Shown here piece by piece: positions 35,502-44,439 of a DNA stretch of 64,000 nucleotides. The DNA is from Rhodobacteraceae bacterium EL53 (lineage in GTDB: Bacteria > Pseudomonadota > Alphaproteobacteria > Rhodobacterales > Rhodobacteraceae), in the NCBI GenBank assembly GCA_900313015.1, contig OMPR01000010.1:186001-250000 (forward strand), in the 5' to 3' direction. The notes beneath the pieces were generated by a model. It saw only the letters and a list, made by a program, of their open reading frames with translations, was not told the origin of the DNA and did no database searches. The translations under genes were made by a program, and so were the position numbers. How positions within the stretch are numbered: the first letter of the stretch is position 1; each line of letters starts with the position of its first letter.

Positions 35502-36740
35502 ATGACCCATTCTGCCCGATTGATAACACCTGTGCTGCTGGTCAGTTGCGTGATAATTGCAGTCAGTTTTGCTGTGCGGGCCTCGTTCGGCGTCTTTCAA
35601 ATTCCGGTTGCCGAAGAGTTTGGTTGGCTGCGAAGCGATTTTTCGATGGCGATTGCGATCCAAAACTTGGCTTGGGGCATCGGACAACCGATTTTCGGCG
35701 CGATTGCAGAAAAAGTTGGGGATCGCCGCGCCATTGTTTTGGGGGCAGTGATCTATGCCGCAGGTATGGTGCTGACGTCGATGTCTTCGACACCGTTGGA
35801 GCATCAGCTTTATGCGTGGTTGGTGGGGTTTGGCATCGCCGGAACGGGGTTCGGTGTCATTCTGGCCGTTGTTGGCCGGGCCGCATCAGATGAAAACCGG
35901 TCGATGGCCTTGGCAATTGTGACCGCAGCCGGAAGTGTGGGGCAGATCATCGGGGCGCCTGCGGCTGAGTGGTTGATGGGGTTCCTGAGCTGGCAACAGG
36001 TGTTTGTTGTGTTCGCCGGAGTGATCTTGCTGCTGGTTTTCACGTTGCCGCTGATGAAAGCCCCCGAGGCCGCAAGCAAACGCGAGCTGGAAGAAAGCCT
36101 GGGTTCTGTGCTGAAGAAGGCGTTACGCGATCCGACCTATACGCTGATCTTTCTTGGATTTTTCAGCTGCGGATATCAGCTGGCCTTTATCACCGCACAT
36201 TTCCCGGCCTTTGTAACCGAGATGTGTGGCCCGATCCAACCGGGCGGGGTTCTGCATTCCATGGGGATTACCACTACATCTGCCCTTGGGGCGATTGCGA
36301 TTTCGCTTGTTGGCATGGCCAATATTGGCGGGACGTTGGCGGCGGGTTGGGCGGGGAACCGATTCAGCAAGAAATATCTGTTAGCGGGGATCTATACGGC
36401 GCGCACAATTGTTGCTGCTGCCTTTATTCTGCTGCCAATAACTCCAACGTCGGTGATCATTTTCTCGGTCGTCATGGGATCGCTTTGGCTGGCGACCGTG
36501 CCGCTGACATCGGGCTTGGTCGCGCATATCTACGGGTTGCGATATATGGGCACCCTGTATGGTATCGTGTTTCTTAGCCATCAGCTTGGCGGATTTCTGG
36601 GCGTCTGGTTGGGTGGTCGGATGTATGATTTGTATGGCGATTACACCATGGTTTGGTGGTTTGGCGTTGGGGTTGGCGCGTTTAGTGCCATTGTGCACCT
36701 ACCCATTCGTGAACGGCCGCTAGAGGCGGTGAACGCCTGA
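35502..36740 (+). CDS. MFS transporter (monocarboxylate/oxalate-formate antiporter-like)
   Basis: A 412-residue twelve-helix major facilitator. The first repeat has the layout of the OFA/MCT branch (SFAVRASFGVFQIPVAEEFG, then PIFGAIAEKVGDRRAIVLGA), and GLRYMGTLYGIVFLSHQLGG near helix 10-11 supports this branch. The substrate is probably a small organic acid, by inference. The ATG at 35502 directly follows an in-frame TTG. It ends five bases before the convergent hydrolase. Confidence 0.86.
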   Translation: MTHSARLITPVLLVSCVIIAVSFAVRASFGVFQIPVAEEFGWLRSDFSMAIAIQNLAWGIGQPIFGAIAEKVGDRRAIVLGAVIYAAGMVLTSMSSTPLEHQLYAWLVGFGIAGTGFGVILAVVGRAASDENRSMALAIVTAAGSVGQIIGAPAAEWLMGFLSWQQVFVVFAGVILLLVFTLPLMKAPEAASKRELEESLGSVLKKALRDPTYTLIFLGFFSCGYQLAFITAHFPAFVTEMCGPIQPGGVLHSMGITTTSALGAIAISLVGMANIGGTLAAGWAGNRFSKKYLLAGIYTARTIVAAAFILLPITPTSVIIFSVVMGSLWLATVPLTSGLVAHIYGLRYMGTLYGIVFLSHQLGGFLGVWLGGRMYDLYGDYTMVWWFGVGVGAFSAIVHLPIRERPLEAVNA

Positions 36741-36745
36741 TACCA

Positions 36746-37675
36746 TTAGTTCAAGCCATCGCGAAGCCGTTCCTGCAGAATTTGGATGATTTCGTCTGAG
36801 TGGGTGTAGGTGAGTGAGTGGCCAGCGTCTTCGATGACTTCCTGCCGGGTCGTGCGGCTCCATTCTGTAAGCATTCCCATCGCACGGATGGGGATCACGC
36901 TGTCTTGCCGCCCCCAGATCGCCAAAACGGGTACGCCAGCGCGATAGATTGTTTTGTGTTCGTTGTGCTGATCCTGTGCCAGCAGATTGCGTAGGCTTGA
37001 CAGTACAGCCTTGATAAAACCGCGATAGTTCAGCTCGCGTTGTTGTAAATCGACGATATTTGGGACTGAACTGGGCAAATCGCGTTCCGCTTCGGCGGCG
37101 GTGCGATGTCGGGATGGAAAAAACGCCATCATCAGCCAATCGCCAATCACGGGCGTTTTACGAATGTATTTAGCCATACGATCTGTCGTCAGTATCATCC
37201 CAGCAGAAGCGAGGAGCACCAAATGGCGTACCCGATGAGGGTGTTTGGCGGCATAGCTGGTCGCAATAGCGCCGCCCATCGAATATCCGATCAGTGTGAT
37301 GTCCTCGGTGATATCCTGCGTCGCCAATAATTCTTCGAGTTGGGTGATGAAAAAGTCGGCAGTTTGTGGGTCTTTGGGACGGTCTGAATATCCGCGCCCA
37401 TACAGATCATATGTCAAAACGCGGTACCCCATTGCCGTGAGCCCGGGCACCAATCCCTGCCAGACAAACGATGGGGTCGTCAATCCGTGCACACAGACAG
37501 CGATTGGTCCCCGCACTGGGCCGTGCCATTGGAAATGGGTGACACCCAGGGATAGTTCAATAAATTCACCAGGGGCTTCGCGTCTTGCTTCGGGCCCCAT
37601 CGATTTTCGTCGGGCTTCTATCGCGAAGGGCGCAGAGATTAGGATCAGTAGAAAAACCACTAAAAATAGGATCAT
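36746..37675 (-). CDS. Membrane-anchored alpha/beta hydrolase
   Basis: A 309-residue hydrolase with an N-terminal hydrophobic anchor or signal (MILFLVVFLLILISAPFA). The fold shows CVHGLTTPSFVWQG, LTYDLYGRGYSDRP, the nucleophile elbow GYSMGG, the Asp in IWGRQDSVIP and the His in EDAGHSLTYTH, giving a complete triad. The ATG at 37675 forms a four-base ATGA overlap with the upstream stop. It is the third gene of a HAD-OCD-hydrolase run. The substrate is unknown. Confidence 0.85.
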   Translation of the reverse strand: MILFLVVFLLILISAPFAIEARRKSMGPEARREAPGEFIELSLGVTHFQWHGPVRGPIAVCVHGLTTPSFVWQGLVPGLTAMGYRVLTYDLYGRGYSDRPKDPQTADFFITQLEELLATQDITEDITLIGYSMGGAIATSYAAKHPHRVRHLVLLASAGMILTTDRMAKYIRKTPVIGDWLMMAFFPSRHRTAAEAERDLPSSVPNIVDLQQRELNYRGFIKAVLSSLRNLLAQDQHNEHKTIYRAGVPVLAIWGRQDSVIPIRAMGMLTEWSRTTRQEVIEDAGHSLTYTHSDEIIQILQERLRDGLN

Positions 37676-38586
37676 TTTTCCAAGCACCACCTGTCTAGAA
37701 TGAACCGGCTGGTCATAAGGTCCAAATGAGCACCACCGCCGTTTTTAAACAGAGTAATCTCATCTGCTAGAGGCGCAAAGGCCCCTAGGTCATAAAAATC
37801 TGCTACCAGATCCTGAGGTTGGATCACTCCGGTTTCCAGTGGAATACTAAGTTCGCCAATGTGATCGACCGTTGTGTGAAAGCTATCAACAAAGATCCGG
37901 GATCGTTTGATGGCGAGATCGTCCACCTCGCGCATGTCAGGTCGGTACGCACCAATCAAGTTCAGATGCTGGCCTGGGCGCAACCATTCGCCCAGGATTA
38001 TGGGGTCTGTCGACATTGTCGCCGATAGAATGATGTCTGCTGAATGCACAGCCTGTGCAAGATCAGCTGCCACCTCAACATCTGGTGTATTCTTGGCGAA
38101 GTCTTTGGCCTTGGGCTGCGTTCGGTTCCAAATTTTGAACTGTGCGTTCGGGAAGCCCGCTCGAAAGGCTTCGTAGAGGGATTGCCCGACCGTGCCCGCC
38201 CCAACCAAGAGGATTTCACGACTTTCTGGTTTCGCCAATCGAAGGGCCGCCAGCAGGCTGTCACCGGCTGTTTTCCATTTCGTGACTAGGTGAAAATCAA
38301 TGAGTGCGGTCAGCGTTCCGTCCTGATCGTCATAAAGATTGACCGCCCCGTTGATCATTGGCTTTTTGCCATCGGGATTGCCCGGAAAGACAGTTGCTGT
38401 TTTGACCGCCATACCCAACCCGTCAATCCAGGCGGTACGCGACAACACGGTGTCTGGCCCCCTGCGCAACAAAGTATCACCGACCTTAGCTTTGGGCAGG
38501 GCATGCCCATCTGCCAGCGCCTGTGTTAGCCCCAGCCAGTCCAACCCTGTTTCGCCGTCGTCAAACGAGATGAAGGGGATTGTCAT
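37672..38586 (-). CDS. Ornithine cyclodeaminase/mu-crystallin family protein
   Basis: A 304-residue NAD(P)-dependent protein with the N-terminal dimerisation domain and a Rossmann domain (LVGAGTVGQSLYEAF, about residues 127-141, then KIWNRTQPKAKDFA). The conserved Lys of the family is probably in AVKTATVFPGN. Members include cyclodeaminases, imine reductases and alanine dehydrogenases, so the reaction is undetermined. The ATG at 38586 overlaps the HAD stop by four bases, and its own stop overlaps the next start. Confidence 0.86.
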   Translation of the reverse strand: MTIPFISFDDGETGLDWLGLTQALADGHALPKAKVGDTLLRRGPDTVLSRTAWIDGLGMAVKTATVFPGNPDGKKPMINGAVNLYDDQDGTLTALIDFHLVTKWKTAGDSLLAALRLAKPESREILLVGAGTVGQSLYEAFRAGFPNAQFKIWNRTQPKAKDFAKNTPDVEVAADLAQAVHSADIILSATMSTDPIILGEWLRPGQHLNLIGAYRPDMREVDDLAIKRSRIFVDSFHTTVDHIGELSIPLETGVIQPQDLVADFYDLGAFAPLADEITLFKNGGGAHLDLMTSRFILDRWCLEK

Positions 38587-39203
38587 TGGGCTTCGTTGGG
38601 TGTCAGCAAACCAGCAGAAACGAGACGTTCTGCCCAACCCTGCGGTGTTGTGAAGTGGTGCGTCTCCCACCCCCGTGCTTGGGCGGCTTCGATGTTTTCC
38701 AAACGGTCATCCGCAAACAAGAGCGTTTCAGGGGCAAGCTGACAATCCTCTTCGACGCGTTGATAAATGTCGGAATGCGGCTTTACGGTTTTCATCCGGC
38801 CCGAGACGTATGACCGGTCGAATTCATTCAGGAATGGATAGACTGTTGTCGCATAGTCGAAGTTTTGCACCCCGAAGTTGGTCAGGGCAAAGACAGGGAT
38901 TTTTTTACTGCGCAGGGCCCGCAGCAAGCGCACGGAATGCGGAATTTCAGGGGATGCCAATTCGATCCAGTTATCATGCCACATTCGGATTTCGTCGCGC
39001 CATTCCGGGTATTTTTCTGCCCAGTCATAAATGGTGTCGGTAAAGTGGTGCCCTTGATCCACTAGATCGTTCATCCCGTGCAGATCAACTTCGGCGAACA
39101 TAGCCTCACGCCGCTCTTTTCCGAGAACCCGATCATAATGCCGCTCGGGCTGCCATTCGATCAGAACGTTGCCGATGTCAAAGATGACGGCGTGAATGGG
39201 CAT
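38583..39203 (-). CDS. HAD-family phosphatase (YihX-like)
   Basis: A 206-residue HAD hydrolase of subfamily IA. Motif I is FDIGNVLIEW, with Gly at the second Asp position as in YihX. Motif II is FALTNFG. Motif III Lys lies near MKTVKPHSDIY. Motif IV is LLFADDRLENIEAA. YihX-like enzymes dephosphorylate sugar phosphates such as glucose-1-phosphate; this specificity is only a guess here. First gene of a tightly overlapped three-gene run. Confidence 0.88.
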   Translation of the reverse strand: MPIHAVIFDIGNVLIEWQPERHYDRVLGKERREAMFAEVDLHGMNDLVDQGHHFTDTIYDWAEKYPEWRDEIRMWHDNWIELASPEIPHSVRLLRALRSKKIPVFALTNFGVQNFDYATTVYPFLNEFDRSYVSGRMKTVKPHSDIYQRVEEDCQLAPETLLFADDRLENIEAAQARGWETHHFTTPQGWAERLVSAGLLTPNEAQ

Positions 39204-39212
39204 GTAATATTC

Positions 39213-40175
39213 CTAACCAATTGAACGGGGGCGCGGTCGGCTGGCGGGCCGGGTGCGACGGGTTTCACGCCAGACTGAAACAAGCCCAGAGCCAATGATC
39301 AAGCCGGAACCGATCCAGACCGGCAGATCGGGCCATTCGTTGAACACAAGCAGCCCCCAGAGCACCGCCATAGGCATCGCGATGTATTCAAAGGGGGCAA
39401 CTAGCCCTGCTTCGCACAGTCGATAGGCTTGGCTAACTAGATACCCGCCAACAGATCCAACAATGCCGACACCAATAAAATATTTCCAGTCTTCAGGCGT
39501 TGGCCAGACCCACGCGCGGAAAATGAAATCCAAGGCGGCGTTATCGGACCCAGCATATCGACCATCCCCAAAGGCCAACCCAACACAGGCACTCACAATG
39601 AGAAAACCAGCCATTGGATAAAACGCCAGTGTTGCGCCGCGTTCTGTGCCACCGGCGCTGCGGGTCAAAATATGGAGTGTTGCATAACCGCAGGCGCCAA
39701 AAAATGGCAACAAGGCAGAGGGTTGGAACGTGTCCAAGCCAGGGCGCATGATTACCAAGACGCCTAGAAACCCGATCCCGACAGAGGTCCAACGCCATGG
39801 GCCAACGCTTTCCTTCAGGAAGATCACCGAAAGAGTTGTGACGATCAAGGGGGTAGCAAAGGCAATCGCCACGGCTTCGGCCAACGGCATGATTGCCAGC
39901 CCAGTAAAGAAACACAGGTTTGCAAACAGGACAGCACAACACCGCAACAGGTGTAGCCCGAGCTTGTCAGTGCGCAGGACATGGTACCCGCCTTCAAGCG
40001 GAACGATAATCGCCAACAGAATGATCATCGCACCGATGGAGCGCATCAAAACCACCTCGTAGAGCGGATAGTCACCAGACAGGAATTTGAAAATTGTGTC
40101 GATGATTGAAAATGAGATGCCGGCACCGATTGCAGCCAACACGCCCAGAATGTTCACGTTGCCCTGACCGCTCAT
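39213..40175 (-). CDS. EamA/DMT-family permease
   Basis: A 320-residue ten-helix permease with two EamA repeats (VVLMRSIGAMIILLAI, LAIMPLAEAVAIAFATPLI, CEAGLVAPFEYIAMPMAVLW) and a basic C-terminal tail. The ATG at 40175 follows GGAG at six bases. It is more similar in layout to the permease at 5507 than to that at 3970. The substrate is unknown. It lies nine bases upstream of the HAD gene and may lead that operon. Confidence 0.87.
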   Translation of the reverse strand: MSGQGNVNILGVLAAIGAGISFSIIDTIFKFLSGDYPLYEVVLMRSIGAMIILLAIIVPLEGGYHVLRTDKLGLHLLRCCAVLFANLCFFTGLAIMPLAEAVAIAFATPLIVTTLSVIFLKESVGPWRWTSVGIGFLGVLVIMRPGLDTFQPSALLPFFGACGYATLHILTRSAGGTERGATLAFYPMAGFLIVSACVGLAFGDGRYAGSDNAALDFIFRAWVWPTPEDWKYFIGVGIVGSVGGYLVSQAYRLCEAGLVAPFEYIAMPMAVLWGLLVFNEWPDLPVWIGSGLIIGSGLVSVWRETRRTRPASRPRPRSIG

Positions 40176-40209
40176 CTCTATCTCCAATGGGTTAATTTAT
40201 TGCGCGCCT

Positions 40210-40272
40210 GCGGTGTGCGGGCTTGCCCGTGCACCGCTCGGCCCAACGGGAGGTTTCGCATCTGTGATGCGA
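40210..40272. repeat. Double hairpin, REP-like extragenic palindrome
   Basis: Two hairpins lie in the 128-base gap between the permease and the YaiI gene. The first is a 13-bp stem (40210-40222 with 40225-40237, two G-U pairs, TT loop). The second is TCGCATC-TGT-GATGCGA at 40256-40272. The flanking sequence is GC-rich with CGGGAG motifs. No T run follows on either strand, so it may be a repetitive extragenic palindrome or an mRNA-stabilising structure. Confidence 0.45.
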
Positions 40273-40303
40273 TCCCGACGGGCGGGAGTTCTTGCGAGCG
40301 GGG

Positions 40304-40756
40304 TTAGCCGCGTGCTGCGGCGCGTAACTCGCGCTCTAGAGCATCTAGGAAACGGGATCGGTCGGCTTTGGAAAAGGCCTTGCCGCTACCGCCTGCGCCC
40401 AGCGGGTTGGCCGCGCGCATGTCGGCCATCAGATCGCGCATGGCCAATTGCTGTCCGATATTGGCGGGGGTGAATGCCTCACCATTGTGGCGGATCACAC
40501 GTGCCCCTGCTTCGATGCATTTCGCGGCGAGGGGGATGTCGCCAGTTACAACGACATCCCCTTTACCGCACCGCTCTGCAATCCACATATCCGCCTCGTC
40601 TGCGCCTGCGGCCACAATGACGTTTTCCACAAATGGGTTCGGCGATGGGCGTAACCCTCCATTCGAAACAACGTACATTTTCAGCCGGTGACGGGTCGCA
40701 ACCCGTTCGGCTTCGGCTTTGACGGGGCAGGCATCTGCATCAATGAAGAGCGTCAT
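40304..40756 (-). CDS. yaiI: YaiI/YqxD family protein (UPF0178)
   Basis: A 150-residue PIN-like domain protein of the UPF0178 family, function unproven. The N-terminal signature [17 protein letters not shown] is diagnostic, with additional acidic residues ([21 protein letters not shown]) that could bind metal. Immediately downstream (six bases) of S-formylglutathione hydrolase, so likely co-transcribed. Confidence 0.92.
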   Translation of the reverse strand: MTLFIDADACPVKAEAERVATRHRLKMYVVSNGGLRPSPNPFVENVIVAAGADEADMWIAERCGKGDVVVTGDIPLAAKCIEAGARVIRHNGEAFTPANIGQQLAMRDLMADMRAANPLGAGGSGKAFSKADRSRFLDALERELRAAARG

Positions 40757-40762
40757 TTTTGC

Positions 40763-41593
40763 TTAGGCCCACAGATGCTCGGCGTGGAAGGTCACGTGAT
40801 CTTCCATAAACGTCGACACAAAGAAATATGAATGATCGTATCCGGGCTGCAGGCGGACTACAGCTTGCTGGCGCTTTTGTGCAATCGCCTGTGACAGCTC
40901 TTCGGGGCGCAGCAGGTCGATGAATTGATCCGAGGCGCCTGTGTCGATCAATACAGGCCCTTGAAACCCAAAGTCGCGCATCAACAAGCTGGCATCGTGT
41001 TTCGCCCAGTTCGCTTCGTCGTCACCCAGATAGGCGGACAGTTGTTTGCGGCCCCAATCTGCACCTGTCGGGTTTGAAATCGGTGCAAATGCAGAAACAG
41101 AGCGATACCGTCCCGGCAGATTCATCGCCAGAGTTAGCGCACCGTGTCCGCCCATAGAGTGGCCGGTGATGGATTGGCGATCGGGGTCGATGGGAAAGTT
41201 CTCGGTGATCAGGGCAGGCAGCTCTTCGGCGATATAATCCCACATGTTGAAATGGGGTGCCCAAGGATCCTGAGTCGCGTTCACATAGAACCCGGCGCCT
41301 TGACCCAGATCATAGGCTTCGTCGTCTGCGACGCCTTCGCCACGAGGGGAGGTGTCAGGAAAAATCAGCGCGATGCCTTGCTCAGCAGCCCATGCCTGCG
41401 CGCCCGCTTTGGTCATGGCGTTTTCGTGGGTGCAGGTCAGGCCCGACAGATACCACAGCACTGGCACTGGACCGTCCTGTGCCTCGGCGGGCAGAAACAG
41501 CCCAAAGGTCATGTCGCAGTTGCAGGCTGCTGATGTGTGACGATAGACGCCCTGTTTGCCACCAAAGCAGGCATTTTCTGAGAGGGTTTCCAT
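40763..41593 (-). CDS. fghA: S-formylglutathione hydrolase
   Basis: A 276-residue esterase that hydrolyses S-formylglutathione to formate and glutathione in formaldehyde detoxification. The nucleophile elbow is GHSMGGHGAL, preceded by YLSGLTCTHENAMTKAGAQ and FPDTSPRGEGV. The triad is completed by Asp in DTGASDQF and His in GYDHSYFF. Length and motifs match FghA/esterase D. The partner dehydrogenase is not in the window. Confidence 0.95.
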   Translation of the reverse strand: METLSENACFGGKQGVYRHTSAACNCDMTFGLFLPAEAQDGPVPVLWYLSGLTCTHENAMTKAGAQAWAAEQGIALIFPDTSPRGEGVADDEAYDLGQGAGFYVNATQDPWAPHFNMWDYIAEELPALITENFPIDPDRQSITGHSMGGHGALTLAMNLPGRYRSVSAFAPISNPTGADWGRKQLSAYLGDDEANWAKHDASLLMRDFGFQGPVLIDTGASDQFIDLLRPEELSQAIAQKRQQAVVRLQPGYDHSYFFVSTFMEDHVTFHAEHLWA

Positions 41594-41694
41594 GAATGTG
41601 GTCCTTCGCGTTTATGGTTGCTTTATCGCTAGCGAGCGTTGCCGCGTGCGTCCAGTAGGGGAAGCTCCGACAGGGGCTCTTTTTACGGAATATG

Positions 41695-42624
41695 TTAGGG
41701 TGTGCCGACCCAGGCAATCACCAGCGGAACGGTGGCGATGCTGATCACGGTCGAAACAAGGATTGCTGCCGATGCGCGATGGGGGGCGACGCCATAGTGC
41801 GCGGCTAGCATGTAAACGTTACCCGCGACCGGCAATGCCGCTGCAGCGATGGCAACTGCTGCAGGAAATGCAGCAATGGGGAATACAAAAATGAGGGCCG
41901 CAGCGACCAGCAGCGGATGTAAAACAAGCTTACAAAAGCTGAGCCACCCCGCGATGTGCATACGTTCAGCAGATTTGCTGGCCAGAGAAGCTCCGATTGC
42001 AAACAACGCGCCTGGCGTTGCTGCGCCACCCAGGATGGTGAGAAAATCGTTCATCGGCTGCGGGATTGGAATTTGCAGAGCAGACCAGATCAACCCGGCA
42101 GAGATCGAGACGATCATCGGGTTTTTTATCAATCCCAGACCAATCAACCTAGTGGTTTTCAGGGTCAAACGACCGTCGCGCCCGCCATTGATCAAAATCA
42201 CAATGAGCGACGAGAAAACCACCAAATCTACCGTTAGAACCAGCATAACAGGGCCAATTGCAGCTTCACCAAACAGCATGGCGAGCATTGGAAGCCCTAG
42301 AAACCCGACATTGCCAATGGCCGCGCATTGCGCTTCGACAGCGGCAGTCGGGACATCCAGGCGACGCAAGTAGGCCACAAGGGTTGCTATGAGATAGACA
42401 CCTGCGGTTCCAAGTAAGTACCCCAGCACGAGCCGGCCGTTAAAGATTTCAGCAAAGGGCAGGTTGGCGGCAAATCGAAACAACATTGCAGAGAGAGCAA
42501 AGAAGAAGACGAATTTGGTAAGATAGGCTGTGGCCTCTTCGGTGAAGAACCTAGTGCGCCCAGCCCAGTATCCTAGGCCGATAATCACAAAAAACGGTAA
42601 GGTGCGCAGGAAAATCTCAACCAT
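41695..42624 (-). CDS. AEC-family permease
   Basis: A 309-residue ten-helix transporter of the auxin efflux carrier family. Typical features are the N-terminal FFVIIGLGYWAGRTRFFT and the central CAAIGNVGFLGLPMLAMLFG. Related to the permease at 9354. No neighbour suggests a substrate. The 101 bases before fghA contain no clear element. Confidence 0.85.
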   Translation of the reverse strand: MVEIFLRTLPFFVIIGLGYWAGRTRFFTEEATAYLTKFVFFFALSAMLFRFAANLPFAEIFNGRLVLGYLLGTAGVYLIATLVAYLRRLDVPTAAVEAQCAAIGNVGFLGLPMLAMLFGEAAIGPVMLVLTVDLVVFSSLIVILINGGRDGRLTLKTTRLIGLGLIKNPMIVSISAGLIWSALQIPIPQPMNDFLTILGGAATPGALFAIGASLASKSAERMHIAGWLSFCKLVLHPLLVAAALIFVFPIAAFPAAVAIAAAALPVAGNVYMLAAHYGVAPHRASAAILVSTVISIATVPLVIAWVGTP

Positions 42625-42663
42625 TGCGGATTGGTAACATGATTTGACCGATCCGCAATGCCC

Positions 42664-43638
42664 TTAGCCGCTGCCGATCAGAATCCCTGCCCCCAGAACC
42701 AATGCACCGCCCAGAACCACCTGAAATGCAGCCCGGAAGAACGGTGTTTCCATGTATTTGTTCTGAATCCACGCAATCGCCCATAGCTCAATGAACACGA
42801 TGAGAAACGCGAGAGAGGTCGCGGTCCAGAATTCAGGGATGAGATACGGTAGCGCGTGCCCCAATCCGCCCACGGTGGTCATGATGCCAGAGGCGAGGCC
42901 TCGTTTCAGTGGGGACCCGCGACCCGAGAGCTCTCCGTCATCCGATGCGGCTTCGGTAAAGCCCATCGAGATCCCCGCGCCCACTGATGCAGCGACACCA
43001 ACCAGAAAGGTGGTCCACGTGTCCTGTGTGGCAAATGCGGTGGCAAAGATCGGCGCGAGTGTAGAGACGGACCCATCCATCAGCCCGGCCAAACCCGGCT
43101 GTACCCAAGTCAGGATAAATTGCCGATGTGCCGTGGCGTCTTCGTCAGTCTTTATGTCTCCACTTAGGTGGGTTTCGCTCAGCTCGGCCGCCGTATTTTG
43201 ATGCCCGGCTTCTGCGGCAGCCAGATCGCCAAGCAATTTGCGCGTTGCACTATCCGTGGTGCGCGCGGCGGCAGCCAGGTAAAACCTTTCGGCGTCGCGT
43301 TCCATCGCCTCGGCCTCGCTGCGGATGCGGTCAATGCCAAGGTTTTCAACCAACCAGATGGGGCGTCTGGCGTAATAACCGGCCACATGCTCTCGCCGGA
43401 TGAGAGGAATTACGTGACCAAACCTGGATTCGTGCAGCGCAATGAGGCGGGCGCGATGCGTGTCTTCTTCGGCGGCCATCCCATCAAAGATTTTCGCGGT
43501 GGCTGGAAAATCGGTCCTGAGCGTTTCTGCATAGCCACGATAGATGCGGGCATCGTCTTCTTCAGAAGATATAGCCAACGCGAGGACTTCTTGTTCTGAT
43601 AAATCTCGGAACCGTTTACGTTGGGCTAAGAATCTCAT
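42664..43638 (-). CDS. mbfA: MbfA-type membrane-bound ferritin / VIT1 iron exporter
   Basis: A 324-residue protein with an N-terminal ferritin-like (rubrerythrin/Er) domain of about 165 residues, with metal ligands in SSEEDDARIY, AAEEDTHRARL and AAEAGHQNTA. A C-terminal VIT1/CCC1 membrane domain (about 175-324) has PGLAGLMDGSVSTLAPIFA and SMGFTEAASDDGE. In Bradyrhizobium and Agrobacterium MbfA exports iron and protects from iron and peroxide stress under Irr control. A perfect Irr-type box lies 13 bases upstream of the start, supporting the same control here. Confidence 0.93.
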   Translation of the reverse strand: MRFLAQRKRFRDLSEQEVLALAISSEEDDARIYRGYAETLRTDFPATAKIFDGMAAEEDTHRARLIALHESRFGHVIPLIRREHVAGYYARRPIWLVENLGIDRIRSEAEAMERDAERFYLAAAARTTDSATRKLLGDLAAAEAGHQNTAAELSETHLSGDIKTDEDATAHRQFILTWVQPGLAGLMDGSVSTLAPIFATAFATQDTWTTFLVGVAASVGAGISMGFTEAASDDGELSGRGSPLKRGLASGIMTTVGGLGHALPYLIPEFWTATSLAFLIVFIELWAIAWIQNKYMETPFFRAAFQVVLGGALVLGAGILIGSG

Positions 43639-43651
43639 TTTTCACACCTAA

Positions 43652-43666
43652 TTAGAACGATTCTAA
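43652..43666 (-). promoter_or_regulatory. Irr-type iron control element (ICE) upstream of mbfA
   Basis: TTAGAA-CGA-TTCTAA is a perfect inverted repeat matching the core of ICE/Irr boxes known upstream of mbfA in other alphaproteobacteria. It sits just before the ribosome site of mbfA, where binding would block transcription. Confidence 0.8.
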
Positions 43667-43674
43667 ATTAGTGC

Positions 43675-43702
43675 ATTGCGCGGCAAATACAACCGCTCTT
43701 AT
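43675..43702 (+). promoter_or_regulatory. Candidate promoter of the TetR-family gene
   Basis: A consensus -10 TATAAT at 43697-43702 is preceded at 16-18 bases by TTGCGC (about 43675). It lies between the ICE box and the TetR-type palindrome and would transcribe the regulator gene. Confidence 0.45.
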
Positions 43703-43719
43703 AATAGTCGTTGAAACTG

Positions 43720-43731
43720 AACCGACCGGTT
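43720..43731. promoter_or_regulatory. TetR-type palindromic operator
   Basis: AACCG-AC-CGGTT is a perfect inverted repeat just downstream of the TATAAT element and 36 bases before the TetR start. It is placed for autorepression, and the ACCGACCGGT core is common among TetR-family operators. Confidence 0.6.
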
Positions 43732-43767
43732 TATACGTTACTGCATAGCCAAATTTCAGGAATCGCC

Positions 43768-44439
43768 ATGCCCGATACAGCCACTATCCTGCGTACGGGT
43801 CGAAAATTCGATCAAGTTTTGCGCGGGGCCCGAGATGTATTCATGGCAGATGGGTTCGAGGGTGCAAGCGTAGACGATATCGCGCGTGCAGCGGGCGTGT
43901 CCAAGGCGACTCTGTACAGTTACTTTCCGGACAAACGGTTGCTGTTTATGGAAGTCGCCCAGACAGAATGCACGTTGATGTCTGAAAAGATCGTGGCGAT
44001 GATTGATGAAACAAAGCCGCTACGTGAAGTGTTGATGGTAACAGCAGTTCAGGTTGTGGGGTTCCTGACATCTGAATTTGCGCAACAAGTGTTTCGGATC
44101 TGTGTGGCTGAGCGGGATCGCTTTCCGGAATTGGGGCGCGCCTTTTATGCGGCGGGTCCAGAGAACGGAAAAGAACGGATAAGTGAGTTTCTGCTGAAAG
44201 CTGTCGATAACGGAGAGTTGGTTATCGACGACATACCCATGGCTGCCGAGCAATTTTCAGAACTGTGTAAGGTCAAATTGTGGACACGTGCCGTCTTTGG
44301 TATCCAAAGCCAGTTTAGTGAAGATGAGATCGAAGAAGTGGCGCGGAATGCGGTAGATATGTTCCTTGCGCGGTATCAATCTATGGACCAAATCGCAGGT
44401 AACGTGGAACTGAACGGGACAAAGAGTAGGCGTTGCTGA
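43768..44439 (+). CDS. TetR-family transcriptional regulator
   Basis: A 223-residue repressor. The N-terminal helix-turn-helix reads EGASVDDIARAAGVSKATLYSYF (within residues 28-52), followed by an all-helical ligand-binding domain. The ATG at 43768 follows AGGA; an in-frame start at 43711 would place the operator inside the coding sequence. The stop overlaps the next start (TGATG), so it is coupled to the I78-like lipoprotein. It shares the upstream region with mbfA and might affect it, but its own operator is closer to itself. Confidence 0.9.
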   Translation: MPDTATILRTGRKFDQVLRGARDVFMADGFEGASVDDIARAAGVSKATLYSYFPDKRLLFMEVAQTECTLMSEKIVAMIDETKPLREVLMVTAVQVVGFLTSEFAQQVFRICVAERDRFPELGRAFYAAGPENGKERISEFLLKAVDNGELVIDDIPMAAEQFSELCKVKLWTRAVFGIQSQFSEDEIEEVARNAVDMFLARYQSMDQIAGNVELNGTKSRRC

